Assembly (NCBI GenBank): GCA_963665575.2 | Contig: CAXXDW010000006.1 | Span: forward strand, 1-64,000 | Source: Rariloculus sp963665575 | Lineage (GTDB): Bacteria; Pseudomonadota; Gammaproteobacteria; Steroidobacterales; Rariloculaceae | Length of the DNA: 64,000 bases | Direction of reading: 5' to 3' | Shown here: positions 23,485 through 32,883 of the stretch, one piece after another | Layout: each line of letters begins with the position of its first letter | Position numbering within the stretch: position 1 is the stretch's first letter | Position numbers and translations under genes: made by a program | Notes under the pieces: generated by a model | Databases searched by the model: none | What the model saw: only the letters and a program-made list of their open reading frames with translations | Told to the model about the DNA's origin: nothing

Positions 23485-24186
23485 TCAGTTTCCCGGCGCC
23501 ACCGTGGACTGGTCCACCACCAGCCCCGGCCCCATCGTCGAAGAAACTGCAACCTGTTTCATGTAGACCCCCTTGGACGACGCGGGCTTTGCCTTGTTCA
23601 GGTCTGCCAGCAGCGCCGCGAGATTTTCCTTGAGCGCGTCAACCTCGAAGTCGACGTTGCCGATCGGACAGTGCACGGTGCCCGCGCGATCCGTGCGGTA
23701 GCGGACCTGGCCGGCCTTGGCGTTCCTGACGGCCGCAGCCACGTCGGGCGTGACCGTGCCCACCTTCGGGTTCGGCATGAGCCCGCGCGGCCCGAGGATC
23801 CTGCCGAGCTTGCCGACGACGCGCATCGCATCCGGACTCGCGATGACTACGTCGAAATTGAGCTCGCCGCCCTGGATGGTCTCGGCAAGGTCATCCATTC
23901 CGACGATGTCCGCGCCGGCCTCGGTCGCGGCCTCGGCGTTGGCGCCCTGCGCGAATACCGCGACCCTGACTTCCTTGCCCGTACCGTGCGGCAGCACGGT
24001 CGAGCCGCGCACCACCTGATCGGACTTGCGCGGGTCGACGCCCAGATTCACCGAGACATCGATGGACTCGACGAATTTCGCGCCCGCGAGCTCCTTGACC
24101 AGTCCGAAGGCTTCGTCAGCCTCGTAGGCCTTGCCCTTCTCGAAGCGCTCTGCCCGTGCCTTGCGGGCCTTGCTCAAGTTCGCCAC
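23485..24186 (-). CDS. rplA: 50S ribosomal protein L1
   Basis: L1, 233 residues, forms the mobile stalk at the E site and in E. coli represses the L11 operon. The N-terminus is ANLSKARKARAERFEKGKAY, with LGRILGPRGLMPNPKVGTVT and VDFEVDALKENLAALLADLN as conserved blocks. Its start directly abuts the rplK stop. Confidence 0.98.
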   Translation of the reverse strand: MANLSKARKARAERFEKGKAYEADEAFGLVKELAGAKFVESIDVSVNLGVDPRKSDQVVRGSTVLPHGTGKEVRVAVFAQGANAEAATEAGADIVGMDDLAETIQGGELNFDVVIASPDAMRVVGKLGRILGPRGLMPNPKVGTVTPDVAAAVRNAKAGQVRYRTDRAGTVHCPIGNVDFEVDALKENLAALLADLNKAKPASSKGVYMKQVAVSSTMGPGLVVDQSTVAPGN

Positions 24187-24618
24187 TTACAGCCCCTCCA
24201 CTTCGAGACCCATGCTGCGGGCGCTGCCGGCGATGATCCGCACGGCGGCGTCGAGGTTCGCGGCGTTGAGGTCGGGATCCTTGAGCCGCGCAATCTCCTC
24301 GAGCTGTTCACGGGTCACGGTGCCGACCTTCAGCGAATTCGGCGTGCCGCTGCCCTTGGCGACTCCGGCAGCCTTCTTCAACAGCACCGCCGCGGGCGGC
24401 GTCTTCGTGATGAACGTGAAGCTTCGGTCGCTGTATACGGAAACCACGACCGGCACGGGCATGCCCTGCTCGGTGTTCTGCGTTGCGGCATTGAACGCCT
24501 TGCAGAACTCCATGATGTTCACGCCGTGCTGACCGAGCGCCGGACCGACCGGCGGGCTCGGGTTGGCCTGCCCTGCCGGGACCTGCAACTTGATATAGGT
24601 TTCTATTTTCTTCGCCAT
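24187..24618 (-). CDS. rplK: 50S ribosomal protein L11
   Basis: L11, 143 residues, part of the GTPase-associated centre. It starts MAKKIETYIKLQVPAGQANP. The Pro-rich segment PSPPVGPALGQHGVNIMEFC and the C-terminal rRNA-binding domain (KSAAGV-like KKAAGVAKGSGTPN, then GTVTREQLEEIARLK) are intact. It lies between nusG and rplA. Confidence 0.98.
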   Translation of the reverse strand: MAKKIETYIKLQVPAGQANPSPPVGPALGQHGVNIMEFCKAFNAATQNTEQGMPVPVVVSVYSDRSFTFITKTPPAAVLLKKAAGVAKGSGTPNSLKVGTVTREQLEEIARLKDPDLNAANLDAAVRIIAGSARSMGLEVEGL

Positions 24619-24634
24619 CTGCCTGCTCGATTTC

Positions 24635-25168
24635 CTAAGCCTTCTCCACCTGGCCGAAGTCCAGGTCTACGGGAGTGGACCTGCCGAGAATCTGCACGGC
24701 GACCCTGACCTTGCTCTTGTCGTAATTCACCTGCTCGACGACGCCGTTGAAATCGTTGAACGGCCCGTCCGTGACGCGGACCACCTCGCCCGGTTCGAAC
24801 AGCACCTTCGGCCGCGGCTTGTCGACGCCCTCCTGCACCCTGTTCAGGATCGCATCCGCCTCGCTCTCGCTGATCGGAGCGGGCTTGTCGCTGCTGCCGC
24901 CGATGAAGCCGAGCACCTTCGGCACTTCCTTCACGAGATGCCAGGTCGAGTCCGTCATCTCCATCTGTACGAGCACGTAGCCCGGGAAGAACTTGCGCTC
25001 GCTCCTGCGCTTTTGCCCTTCGCGCATCTCGACGACTTCCTCGGTCGGCACGAGAATCTGCCCGAACCTTTCCTCGAGTCCGTATCTCTTTATGCGTTCC
25101 TCCAAAGACGACTTGACCTTGTGCTCGTAGTTGGAATACGCATGTACCACGTACCATTGCAGCGCCAT
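24635..25168 (-). CDS. nusG: Transcription elongation/antitermination factor NusG
   Basis: NusG, 177 residues. The NGN domain starts MALQWYVVHAYSNYEHKVKS and contains KFFPGYVLVQMEMTDSTWHL. The C-terminal KOW domain is EPGEVVRVTDGPFNDFNGVV. It binds RNA polymerase and links it to Rho or to S10/NusE on the ribosome. The ATG at 25166-25168 is preferred on the family start. It follows secE by four bases, the usual pairing. Confidence 0.98.
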   Translation of the reverse strand: MALQWYVVHAYSNYEHKVKSSLEERIKRYGLEERFGQILVPTEEVVEMREGQKRRSERKFFPGYVLVQMEMTDSTWHLVKEVPKVLGFIGGSSDKPAPISESEADAILNRVQEGVDKPRPKVLFEPGEVVRVTDGPFNDFNGVVEQVNYDKSKVRVAVQILGRSTPVDLDFGQVEKA

Positions 25169-25172
25169 GCGC

Positions 25173-25550
25173 TCAGCCTCCCTGGCCGGTAACCAGCGTC
25201 GTGAACCAGAGCAGGAAAAGGTCGAGCAGCCAGAAGAAAACTCCCATGATCGATGCGAAGAGCAGGACGATTCCGGTCGTCTGGATTGCTTCCTCGCGCG
25301 TCGGCCAGACGACTTTCCTGAGTTCCACCCGCGATCCCTGGATGAACTTCCAGAGGGTTTGTCCCTGGACCGACTGGAATGCGACCCAGACGGACACGCC
25401 AAACGCGACGAGCACGCCGACGGCTCGCAGCAACGCCGACTCGTTCGCGTAGTAGTAGTAACCGACGATGCTCCCGATCAGGATGGCCAGAGCCAGAAAA
25501 ATCTTGATCGTGTCGACAAAAGTCGGTTCGTTCTCAAATTTCGCGTCCAT
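25173..25550 (-). CDS. secE: Preprotein translocase subunit SecE, three-helix type
   Basis: SecE, 125 residues, stabilises SecY in the inner-membrane translocon. Three hydrophobic segments are visible (about residues 16-37, 43-63 and 95-118), the enterobacterial-style long form. The conserved amphipathic region KFIQGSRVELRKVVWPTREE precedes the last helix. The ATG at 25548-25550 is chosen for the family-like start MDAKFENEP. Confidence 0.96.
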   Translation of the reverse strand: MDAKFENEPTFVDTIKIFLALAILIGSIVGYYYYANESALLRAVGVLVAFGVSVWVAFQSVQGQTLWKFIQGSRVELRKVVWPTREEAIQTTGIVLLFASIMGVFFWLLDLFLLWFTTLVTGQGG

Positions 25551-25618
25551 GATCCCAGGACTCAAATGTGTTCAATGCGCTTCGTATCTGTGCAGCAGCC
25601 AGCGTCGCCAACCCGGGT

Positions 25619-25694
<76 letters not shown>

Positions 25695-25723
25695 TGAGTT
25701 TTCCTCTGGCCCGGGCGTGAGGC

Positions 25724-26931
25724 CGCGGTTATTCGATGACCTTTGCGACCACGCCGGCGCCGACGGTCCGACCGCCCTCGCGGATCGCAAACCGCAACCC
25801 TTCCTCCATCGCGATCGGCGCATGCAGGTCCACCTTCATCTGCACGTTGTCGCCCGGCATCACCATCTCCGTCGCCTCCGGCAACTCCACAGCGCCCGTC
25901 ACGTCCGTCGTCCGAAAATAAAACTGCGGCCGATATCCCTTGAAAAACGGCGTGTGTCGGCCGCCCTCTTCCTTCGTCAATATGTACACCTCGCACTCGA
26001 ACTTCGTGTGCGGCGTGATCGACCCCGGCTTCGCCAACACCTGACCGCGCTCCACTTCGTCTCGCTTCGTGCCGCGCAGCAACACGCCCACGTTGTCGCC
26101 CGCCTGACCCTGGTCAAGCAGCTTCCTGAACATCTCCACGCCCGTGCAGGTCGTCTTCTCCGTCTCCTTGATCCCGACGATCTCCACCTCTTCGCCCATC
26201 TTCACCACGCCGCGCTCCACACGCCCCGTCACCACCGTGCCCCGGCCCGAGATCGAGAACACGTCCTCGATCGGCATCAGGAACGCCCCGTCAATCAACC
26301 GCTCCGGAATCGGGATGTACTCGTCCATCGCCTCCACCAGCGCCGTCACGCTCTGCGTGCCCAGCTCCGAATCGTCACCCTCCAGCGCCTTCAGCGCGCT
26401 GCCCGTCACGATCGGCGTGTCGTCGCCGGGAAACTCGTACGTCGACAACAGATCGCGGACCTCAAGCTCCACCAGCTCCAGCAACTCCTCGTCGTCCACC
26501 ATGTCGGCCTTGTTCAGGTACACCACCATGTACGGCACGCCCACCTGACGCGCCAAAAGAATGTGCTCGCGCGTCTGCGGCATCGGCCCGTCCGCCGCCG
26601 ACACCACCAGAATCGCGCCGTCCATCTGCGCCGCACCCGTGATCATGTTCTTCACGTAGTCCGCGTGACCCGGACAGTCCACGTGCGCGTAGTGCCGGCT
26701 CTCGCTCTCGTACTCCACATGCGCCGTCGCAATCGTGATGCCCCGCGCCTTCTCTTCCGGCGCCTTGTCAATCTCGTCAAACTCCGTGATCTCGCCGCCG
26801 TGCTTCGCCGCCATCACCATCGTCAACGCCGCCGTCAGCGTCGTCTTGCCATGATCCACGTGCCCGATCGTCCCCACGTTCACATGGGGCTTCGTCCTCT
26901 CAAATTTCGACTTGGCCATCGAGATCGCTCC
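25724..26931. repeat. tuf repeat, copy 2 (about 1.2 kb, direct)
   Basis: This is the partner of 9348-10555. Identity starts at the CGCGGTTATTCGA after the gene and ends at the GCTCC before it, so it covers the coding region and little else. Confidence 0.9.
25729..26919 (-). CDS. tuf: Elongation factor Tu, copy 2 (tRNA-linked, tufB position)
   Basis: Second EF-Tu gene, 396 residues, protein sequence the same as the copy at 9353-10543. All GTPase motifs (GHVDHGKT, DCPGHADYVKNM, NKAD) are present. It lies downstream of tRNA-Tyr, tRNA-Gly and tRNA-Thr and upstream of tRNA-Trp, secE and nusG, the classic tufB context. It is probably transcribed with the tRNAs from the promoter at 27430-27458. Confidence 0.98.
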   Translation of the reverse strand: MAKSKFERTKPHVNVGTIGHVDHGKTTLTAALTMVMAAKHGGEITEFDEIDKAPEEKARGITIATAHVEYESESRHYAHVDCPGHADYVKNMITGAAQMDGAILVVSAADGPMPQTREHILLARQVGVPYMVVYLNKADMVDDEELLELVELEVRDLLSTYEFPGDDTPIVTGSALKALEGDDSELGTQSVTALVEAMDEYIPIPERLIDGAFLMPIEDVFSISGRGTVVTGRVERGVVKMGEEVEIVGIKETEKTTCTGVEMFRKLLDQGQAGDNVGVLLRGTKRDEVERGQVLAKPGSITPHTKFECEVYILTKEEGGRHTPFFKGYRPQFYFRTTDVTGAVELPEATEMVMPGDNVQMKVDLHAPIAMEEGLRFAIREGGRTVGAGVVAKVIE

Positions 26932-27042
26932 TGCTACTTCGTGACTTGCGTGCGACTGGCGCGCCGGTTGCCGGCTGCAGCATCAGGACACGCATCAATA
27001 TGAAAACGAGTACTCGCTTAACTTGTTGAATGTGCACAACCG

Positions 27043-27117
<75 letters not shown>

Positions 27118-27226
27118 AGTGAAGAAACCGGCGTCAAACCTCAACTCTCACCCAACCATGACTCAGTAATCCGCCGTGAAACAGAAGTGGCGGTTGACTC
27201 CAATCCCTTCCCGTCATCTGTCCAAA

Positions 27227-27300
27227 TGGAGCGGGTGAGCGGAATCGAACCGCCATCATCAGCTTGGAAGGCTGAGGTTCTACCCTTGAACTACACCCGC
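27227..27300 (-). tRNA. glyT: tRNA-Gly (TCC)
   Basis: A 74-nt cloverleaf with encoded CCA. Acceptor GCGGGTG pairs with CACCCGC, the T-arm has GGTTCGATTCC, and the anticodon loop CTTCCAA gives TCC. It lies between tRNA-Tyr and tRNA-Thr. Confidence 0.97.
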
Positions 27301-27327
27301 CTTTCCAGCCGTCCTTCCCCTCGCAAA

Positions 27328-27412
27328 TGGTGGAGGGGGTAGGATTCGAACCTACGAAGGCATAGCCAGCAGATTTACAGTCTGCCCCCGTTGACCGCTT
27401 GGGTACCCCTCC
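27328..27412 (-). tRNA. tyrU: tRNA-Tyr (GTA)
   Basis: An 85-nt tRNA with a long variable arm and encoded CCA. Acceptor GGAGGGG pairs with CCCCTCC, and the anticodon stem GCAGA/TCTGC holds loop CTGTAAA (GTA). First tRNA of the operon, directly downstream of a strong promoter. Confidence 0.97.
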
Positions 27413-27429
27413 GCAGACACAAGCAGCGT

Positions 27430-27458
27430 ATTGTCTGATTTCGGCCAAAACGTGTCAA
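27430..27458 (-). promoter_or_regulatory. Promoter of the tRNA-tuf-secE-nusG operon
   Basis: A perfect TTGACA -35 (27453-27458), 17-bp spacer and GACAAT -10 (27430-27435) read toward tRNA-Tyr, whose mature 5' end is at 27412. The stretch after the -10 is GC-rich (ACGCTGC), the discriminator type seen at stringently controlled stable-RNA promoters. Stringent control is inferred. Confidence 0.75.
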
Positions 27459-27766
27459 CAACTTGAGGTGCCCGTTTCAATCCGAAGCTGGCCATGTCGC
27501 TCACCGGCCGAAAATGTACTGTCATCCCGGCTGAACCGGCTCGCAGCTACCGTGAACGGATCGGCTTGCTGGAGCCAGCAAGACCCTCCGGACGTGCGGC
27601 ACGACGACTACCGCCGGCGTCGCGATGCGCGTCGGAACAGTCTTTCGAGACGATCGGCTCAAGCGTACCTTGCGATAGAGCCAAACGATCTCCGAATCGG
27701 TCCTGAGACCCACGGGCAGGCAGATCGGGAGCCCGGCCCGCTGTGTAATGGCCGACCGCTCTGCGA

Positions 27767-27775
27767 TGGTATATT
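27767..27775 (+). promoter_or_regulatory. Possible extended -10 promoter for the methyltransferase gene
   Basis: TG, one base, then TATATT at 27770-27775 forms an extended -10 about 65 bp before the start at 27841. No good -35 is visible. The rest of 27459-27840 holds no gene I can support. Confidence 0.4.
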
Positions 27776-27840
27776 CCCCGCCTTGAGGACCCGCAGATTC
27801 GCAGCGGAACTGCTCCACCACGTTGTACAGGAAACGCACC

Positions 27841-28521
27841 ATGAAGCTTCATCGAATTGCCATGCTGCCCGTCGCCGCGGGCTGGCTCGCCGCTACGTCC
27901 ACGAGCGCACAGCAGACGGACGTGGCCGGCCTCAACGAACGGTACAAGGATCCCGAGCTGCAGGTCGAAGTCTGGGCCGACCGCTTCGAGTCCGAGGGCC
28001 GGGAGGTGTTCGACTTCCGCGAGGAGATCGTCGCGTCGATCGGACTTGAGCCCGGTCAGGCCATCGCCGATGTCGGCGCCGGAACGGGCCTGTACGAGCC
28101 GCTTTTCGCGGCGGCCGTCGGCACGGAGGGCTCGGTCTACGCGGTCGATATCGTGCCGCGGTTCATCGAGTACATCGCAACGAAGGCCGCCGAACAGAAC
28201 CTGACCCAGATCACGACGATACTCGGCGACGACCGCTCGACCGGACTTGCGGAAGGCTCGGTGGACGTCGTCTTCGTCTGCGACACCTACCATCACTTCG
28301 AGGACCACGAGGCCATGCTCGCGTCGATCCACCAGTCCCTGCGGCCCGGAGGCAAGTTCGTCGTGGTCGATTACGAACGCATCGAGCCCAGGATCGAGCA
28401 CATCCGCGCGGACAAGGCGCAGTTCACGGCCGAAATCGAAGCGAACGGCTTTCGCCTGACCGAGGAAGTCGAAATCGAGGGCATGGAGGAGAACTACGTC
28501 CTCCACTTCGATCGCATCTAA
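27841..28521 (+). CDS. Exported class I SAM-dependent methyltransferase-like protein
   Basis: 226 residues. Residues 1-23 look like a Sec signal peptide (MKLHRIAMLPVAAGWLAATS, then cleavage after TSA). A class I methyltransferase fold follows, with motif I DVGAGTG at 78-84, the acidic residue of motif II in YAVDIV, and LRPGGKFVVVDYERIEP as post-motif III. An export signal on such a domain is a recurrent pattern in proteobacteria, and its substrate is unknown. The ATG at 27841 has AGGAAA eight bases upstream, and no neighbour shares its strand closely. Function beyond SAM binding is not assigned. Confidence 0.8.
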   Translation: MKLHRIAMLPVAAGWLAATSTSAQQTDVAGLNERYKDPELQVEVWADRFESEGREVFDFREEIVASIGLEPGQAIADVGAGTGLYEPLFAAAVGTEGSVYAVDIVPRFIEYIATKAAEQNLTQITTILGDDRSTGLAEGSVDVVFVCDTYHHFEDHEAMLASIHQSLRPGGKFVVVDYERIEPRIEHIRADKAQFTAEIEANGFRLTEEVEIEGMEENYVLHFDRI

Positions 28522-28712
28522 GCGTGCGCACGACGGTGGCTGTAGCCGAGGTTGTAAACGTGTGCCCGTTTCCGCGCCGGGAAGACGATAGGCTACCGGG
28601 CCGAGTTTCCGCATACGAATGAGCCCTTGCGTGTATCCGTTACCGATCCCGTTACAGCGCCAGTGACTTCCGCTGTACTACTTGCGTAACGGACGACTCG
28701 GGCGTTCTCAAG

Positions 28713-30020
28713 ATGCGAGCGCATCCGCTGGGGCCATTGACCCTCGCCGCCCTCGTCGTCGCGAACATGATCGGCGCGGGCATCTTCACGACGTCGGGCT
28801 TCGCACTCGGGGATCTCGGTTCACCGCTGCAGGTGCTCGCTGCCTGGTTCATCGGCGGCCTGCTCGCGCTCTGCGGCGCAATGAGCTACGGCACGCTCGC
28901 ACGCCTCGTGCCGGCATCCGGCGGCGAATACCTGTATCTGTCGCGTAACCTGCATCCGCGCGCCGGCTTCATCGCCGGCTGGGTATCGCTGCTGGCCGGT
29001 TTCGTCGGCGCGATCGCCTACGCGGCCATCACGTTCTCGGTCTATGTGGCGCCCGTGGACTCCGAATCCTACGCGTCGCAGTGGATTGCGACCTCGGTCA
29101 TCGCGGTCGCAGCCATGCTGCACGCGTTCAGGCTCAGGCAGGGCGCCTGGGTCCAGAACCTCGCCGTCGCGCTCAAGCTCGTCCTCATCGGCGGCTTCTG
29201 CGCGTTCGCCGTCGGCGTCGTCGGCTTTGACGACTGGCAGGGACTGAACGAGATGGGCGAACGCTCTGAGCTCGTGCCGCCGTTCTCGATCGCGGCGTTC
29301 GCCCTCACGCTCATGTGGATCTCGTTCAGCTACTCCGGCTTCAACGCGGCGGTCTACATCGCGGGCGAAGTCCCGGTCGCGAAGAAGCTCGTGCCGCGCG
29401 GCCTGCTGCTCGGCACCTTCGTGACGATGCTCGTCTATCTGGCGCTCAACGCCGTGTTCGTGCTGGCAGCGCCGTACGACGCCATCGCCTTCCAGGAGGA
29501 TGTCGCCGCGGCCGCCGCCCAGGCTATCGGCGGGGACAGGCTCGCGATCGCTGTTCGTATCGTGATCGCGATTGCGCTCTTCACCTCCGTATCGGCCATG
29601 ACGATGGTCGGACCCCGCGTCTACGCCAAGATGGCCGACGACGGCCTGATGCCGCGCGCGCTCAGGCTCAAGGGCGAAACGCCGATGGTGTCCGTGCTCA
29701 TGCAGTCGGCGCTCGCGATCGTCGTCGTCTGGATCGCCGGTCTCAGGGAGCTGCTCTCTTATCTCGGTTTCACGCTCGCGCTGTGCACGGCCGCGACTGT
29801 GGCAACGCTCTTCGTCGTTGCACGCCGACAGCCCCGGATCGCCAGGGCTCTGCCGGGATATCCCTGGGCGCCGCTCGTGTTTGTGAGCTTCACGCTGTTG
29901 TTCGCTGCGCTTGCCGCGACGCAGAGTCCGTGGGAGATGGCGGCGGCGTTGGCTACGTTGGTGTCGGGGTTGTTGCTTTATGCGGGGGCGCGGAGGTTTT
30001 CGGGCGACGATACGATCTGA
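28713..30020 (+). CDS. APC-superfamily amino acid permease
   Basis: 435 residues with about 12 hydrophobic segments. The N-terminal NMIGAGIFTTSGFAL matches the first helix signature of the amino acid-polyamine-organocation family (unwound GAGIF substrate loop). YGTLARLVPASGGEYLYLSR is the conserved segment of TM3 and its loop. Substrate is not predictable, and cationic or neutral amino acids are both possible. It is probably a single-gene transcript, with 190 bp before it and 210 bp after it holding nothing I recognise. Confidence 0.85.
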   Translation: MRAHPLGPLTLAALVVANMIGAGIFTTSGFALGDLGSPLQVLAAWFIGGLLALCGAMSYGTLARLVPASGGEYLYLSRNLHPRAGFIAGWVSLLAGFVGAIAYAAITFSVYVAPVDSESYASQWIATSVIAVAAMLHAFRLRQGAWVQNLAVALKLVLIGGFCAFAVGVVGFDDWQGLNEMGERSELVPPFSIAAFALTLMWISFSYSGFNAAVYIAGEVPVAKKLVPRGLLLGTFVTMLVYLALNAVFVLAAPYDAIAFQEDVAAAAAQAIGGDRLAIAVRIVIAIALFTSVSAMTMVGPRVYAKMADDGLMPRALRLKGETPMVSVLMQSALAIVVVWIAGLRELLSYLGFTLALCTAATVATLFVVARRQPRIARALPGYPWAPLVFVSFTLLFAALAATQSPWEMAAALATLVSGLLLYAGARRFSGDDTI

Positions 30021-30230
30021 TATCTGCGCCGTGTCGCTCGTTACTTGACTATCGCCCGTTAACAGGCGCCCCGGCACCCGGTTACCCGGCACCCGCACCG
30101 TTCGCGGCCCGATTCCGTCTCGGGCCGTCAACCGCTCTGACTGGCATGCGGTTCGATCGCGCAATAACCATGCGATTCTTCATGAAACGGCCCATTGACG
30201 AAGATTTGATCGCCGTAATAGGCTCGTGGC

Positions 30231-30437
30231 ATGAAAAACGGTCGCCTCGATCGCGCCCTGCTGATCTCGATTCTCGCCGCAGTCGCCGGCCTGTATTGGC
30301 AACCGTTCAGCATGAACCAACGGCTCTCCGGCGACATCGCGGACGTCAGCGAGCGGCTGCCCCGCGTCGAGACGCATCTTGTGTACATCGCCCCGGGTGC
30401 TGCCGGCCCCGCCCTCGAACAAACGCCAAACGACTGA
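30231..30437 (+). CDS. Small membrane protein, unknown
   Basis: 68 residues. One hydrophobic segment (LLISILAAVAGLYW, about residues 10-23) is followed by a short helical stretch with heptad-like Leu spacing (RLSGDIADVSERLPRVETHL). The shape, one membrane anchor plus a short coiled coil outside, is common among small inner-membrane proteins. There is no recognisable family. It could be spurious because coding evidence is limited to the sensible topology. Confidence 0.4.
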   Translation: MKNGRLDRALLISILAAVAGLYWQPFSMNQRLSGDIADVSERLPRVETHLVYIAPGAAGPALEQTPND

Positions 30438-30937
30438 ATTCAAGCTTCCGGACGCAGCCGCTGAAGCGGCAGCCGCAAGACCCTGACGCCGTCGAGTTCA
30501 CCGATTTAGAGAAGGTCGTCGAAACAAGAGTCCGCGGCCGGGTTCCGCTTGGGCGAAAAAAGCCGACGCCTTAAGACGACATACACCGAACTGAGACCGA
30601 CGAGGTACCGGAAGGAACTACGATGTCCGTGCAGATGGCCCCGGAACGCACCATGCCCCGTGAAATGTCGGCGATTTCTAACAGGGCTGGCACGGTGCCG
30701 CTGAGGGGAGCCTCAGGACCGGTCCGCTTTGGCAGACGTGGGCGAGGCGATCTTAGAATGCGGCCGGGGCAGGAACCGCTCGCCCCTGCACGGCGGATCG
30801 TCGCCGCGAATTGAGTGGATTGAGACGGTAATCGCCTGACATTCCGACCGTCGGCGCACGCCTGTGAAAGCCAATCGCCGACGGTGGCAAAGCCATTCCT
30901 GAATGTGCAATTGTCAGGAGAATACCTATCTGTAAAA
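30438..30937. other. Intergenic stretch, no supported gene
   Basis: 500 bp between the small membrane protein and the AT-rich island. There is a GCCGCT/AGCGGC hairpin near 30460 without a T-run. A 63-codon frame at 30623 has a good GGAAGG before its ATG, but its composition looks like random GC-rich sequence. This is the left boundary of the island; no attachment site or repeat was recognised. Confidence 0.5.
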
Positions 30938-32521
30938 TCAACTTATGTCTTCGAGCATATTTCGTCGTATCTTCGCAAATGACACACGGTAACCTGACAC
31001 GCGCAGATTTCTAAACGAATTTCGCAAAGACACCTTGCTAAAGAAGGGAAGATCAAAACCTATCGGATCTCGTGTTCCAATAGCAAATACAACCTCGTAG
31101 TCTGAACTCGGAAATAAGCCCTCTTCTGGAAGCTTGTGCGAGTCCGGCAACTTTTGGTTTACCTTCTGCCTGAACTCTATATCTCCCACAGTCAAGAACG
31201 CCGAGTTCATGCCTTGATGGAACAAGTGACTCAACACACTTGAGCCACTGTAATTCTTCACATGAATTATTTCTCTTTCGGATGAAAGCAAGTCGCAAAA
31301 CTCGATCGAACTCGCACCACCACCGTGGAAGATCTGTTTGCGATCCATTAGTACAAAGTTGTCATTGGATTGCGCACAAACGCGTTCGTTATAATCCTGC
31401 TCATGTTCGTCGCCCCACACCGGAAGTTGTTTACCGAATGACGGGATTTCATTGATCTCGGCTTGGACGGATGAAACGAAGTTTTGGTAAATATTGTACC
31501 AAGCCCCTTCAGTCAAAATGTATGTTTTTCCTCCCAGTGCGACTTCAGCATAGAGGCAATGATACACCGGCCAACTGTTCAACACGGTCGTATCATCATT
31601 ACCAAATTGAAATATTCTATGCTTTTTCATGTCAGAAATAGACATACTACCGTCCAACGACCACCGTTGGATGTATCCGGTAAGCCGGACATCGTCAACG
31701 ATCGGCTCACTTTGTTTTTTCGAGTACCTAAACCCTGAGGACTCTTCCCATTTGATAATGTCTGGAATAGCCAACCAGATTTTCGAGTTGGCCGTGGTGT
31801 TTAGATTTTCGATTAGCTGTAGCTCCAGGAGTTCGATTTGTTCTGGATCTGTAATCTCAAAGATATTATCGATGAATTCAAAATTGTTCTTGTAAGTTTC
31901 CTTTTTGCTCTCTTCGAAACAGCGGCCCAAGAAACCAGGTAGTTGATTCACTGTTATCGGCACTCTAACGCAAATGCTATCCTTGCCTGCAACCTGTTTA
32001 CCAAACGAACCCTCAAGTGGCGTACCGACAAGTGATCGAAGCAAATCCTTATCAATCTCCAACCCAAATTCCCGTATGTTTACGGGTCGCGTTGATTGTT
32101 CATGGGAGAGTTTTCCAAGCGAGTCGAAGGTGCGTTTGTCGAGAAGTCGTATGGTCTCGGGATCTACGATGTTGAGGCACGTCCGAAGGCCGAAACGTGC
32201 TTCGATGTAACGCTTGTCGAGGTAGGCATAACCATGACCAAAACACGCAGCAAAATACCGTCCTTCCGCTGGGACAATGAGAACGACACCTACAGACGCT
32301 ACTGTCAGATTCGAGATCGCTTCTTCGCCGATTGGTAGAAGAAACCAAGCCCATCCCGGTGCATGAGGGTTTGTCTGGGTTACATACAGACGGCCAGGAC
32401 CGGAGTTCGGAATGTCAATCTCTAATTCCGACATCTTACCTTGTGTAATGATGGGGTCTCCAAGCACGTAACTCGCCTTGAGAAGATACGCGTTCAGCTT
32501 GACGGTCTTTGTTTCGCTCAC
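30938..32521 (-). CDS. DUF6119 / TIGR04141 family protein, sporadically distributed
   Basis: 527 residues. The N-terminus SETKTVKLNAYLLKASYVLG, then LYVTQTNPHAPGWAWFLLPI, GVVLIVPAEGRYFAACFGHG and FGLRTCLNIVDPETIRLLDK match the family as I know it. The family is sporadic, often near restriction or other defence genes, with no settled biochemical role. The GTG at 32519-32521 is chosen because GGAG lies eight bases before it. A TTG two codons upstream has poor spacing. The gene is visibly more AT-rich than the rest of the window, suggesting transfer. Confidence 0.75.
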   Translation of the reverse strand: MSETKTVKLNAYLLKASYVLGDPIITQGKMSELEIDIPNSGPGRLYVTQTNPHAPGWAWFLLPIGEEAISNLTVASVGVVLIVPAEGRYFAACFGHGYAYLDKRYIEARFGLRTCLNIVDPETIRLLDKRTFDSLGKLSHEQSTRPVNIREFGLEIDKDLLRSLVGTPLEGSFGKQVAGKDSICVRVPITVNQLPGFLGRCFEESKKETYKNNFEFIDNIFEITDPEQIELLELQLIENLNTTANSKIWLAIPDIIKWEESSGFRYSKKQSEPIVDDVRLTGYIQRWSLDGSMSISDMKKHRIFQFGNDDTTVLNSWPVYHCLYAEVALGGKTYILTEGAWYNIYQNFVSSVQAEINEIPSFGKQLPVWGDEHEQDYNERVCAQSNDNFVLMDRKQIFHGGGASSIEFCDLLSSEREIIHVKNYSGSSVLSHLFHQGMNSAFLTVGDIEFRQKVNQKLPDSHKLPEEGLFPSSDYEVVFAIGTRDPIGFDLPFFSKVSLRNSFRNLRVSGYRVSFAKIRRNMLEDIS

Positions 32522-32883
32522 TAACAATACTCCGTTGCGTTTCTACTTTAAATTGCATCGACCCAGGCCTGTGTTGAGTAGAGCGCAAGATCCCACAGCT
32601 TGCGCGTAGACTCACGTGCCTGGGGCTCGATCGTTGGCGGTCTAAAACTAGTGCGAACCTTGCAGGCCAATTCCGTCGATCAGCGGTCCATTAATCAGAA
32701 ACGACGAACTATCCCGCCGCTTCAGACGATACAGACCCTGCGATATCCATTTATCAATCGCGCCGGATTACTGGTTCAACCGAACGGCCACCAAATACTC
32801 GATTTCCGCGACATTCCGATGGTTCGGAAGTGAGTCCAGGCCATCGAAAACGCGCTACTGGCCCGAGATTTGCACCATCAAGG
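32522..32883. other. Gap inside the island with possible gene remnants
   Basis: No complete gene is supported. On the minus strand two short open stretches end here: one reading LACKVRTSFRPPTIEPQARE to a TAA just upstream of the DUF6119 gene, and one reading AIDKWISQGLYRLKRRDSSS. Both look more protein-like than random but lack starts, so they may be decayed genes. I do not recognise them. Confidence 0.3.

Noticed and set aside
28821..30164. 447-codon minus-strand frame opposite the permease
   Set aside because: Charged, low-complexity antisense shadow of a clear membrane protein.
30623..30814. 63-codon frame with a good ribosome-binding sequence
   Set aside because: The peptide is Arg/Pro-rich without a family or fold signal, and there is no conserved neighbour. 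Kept only as part of the intergenic note.
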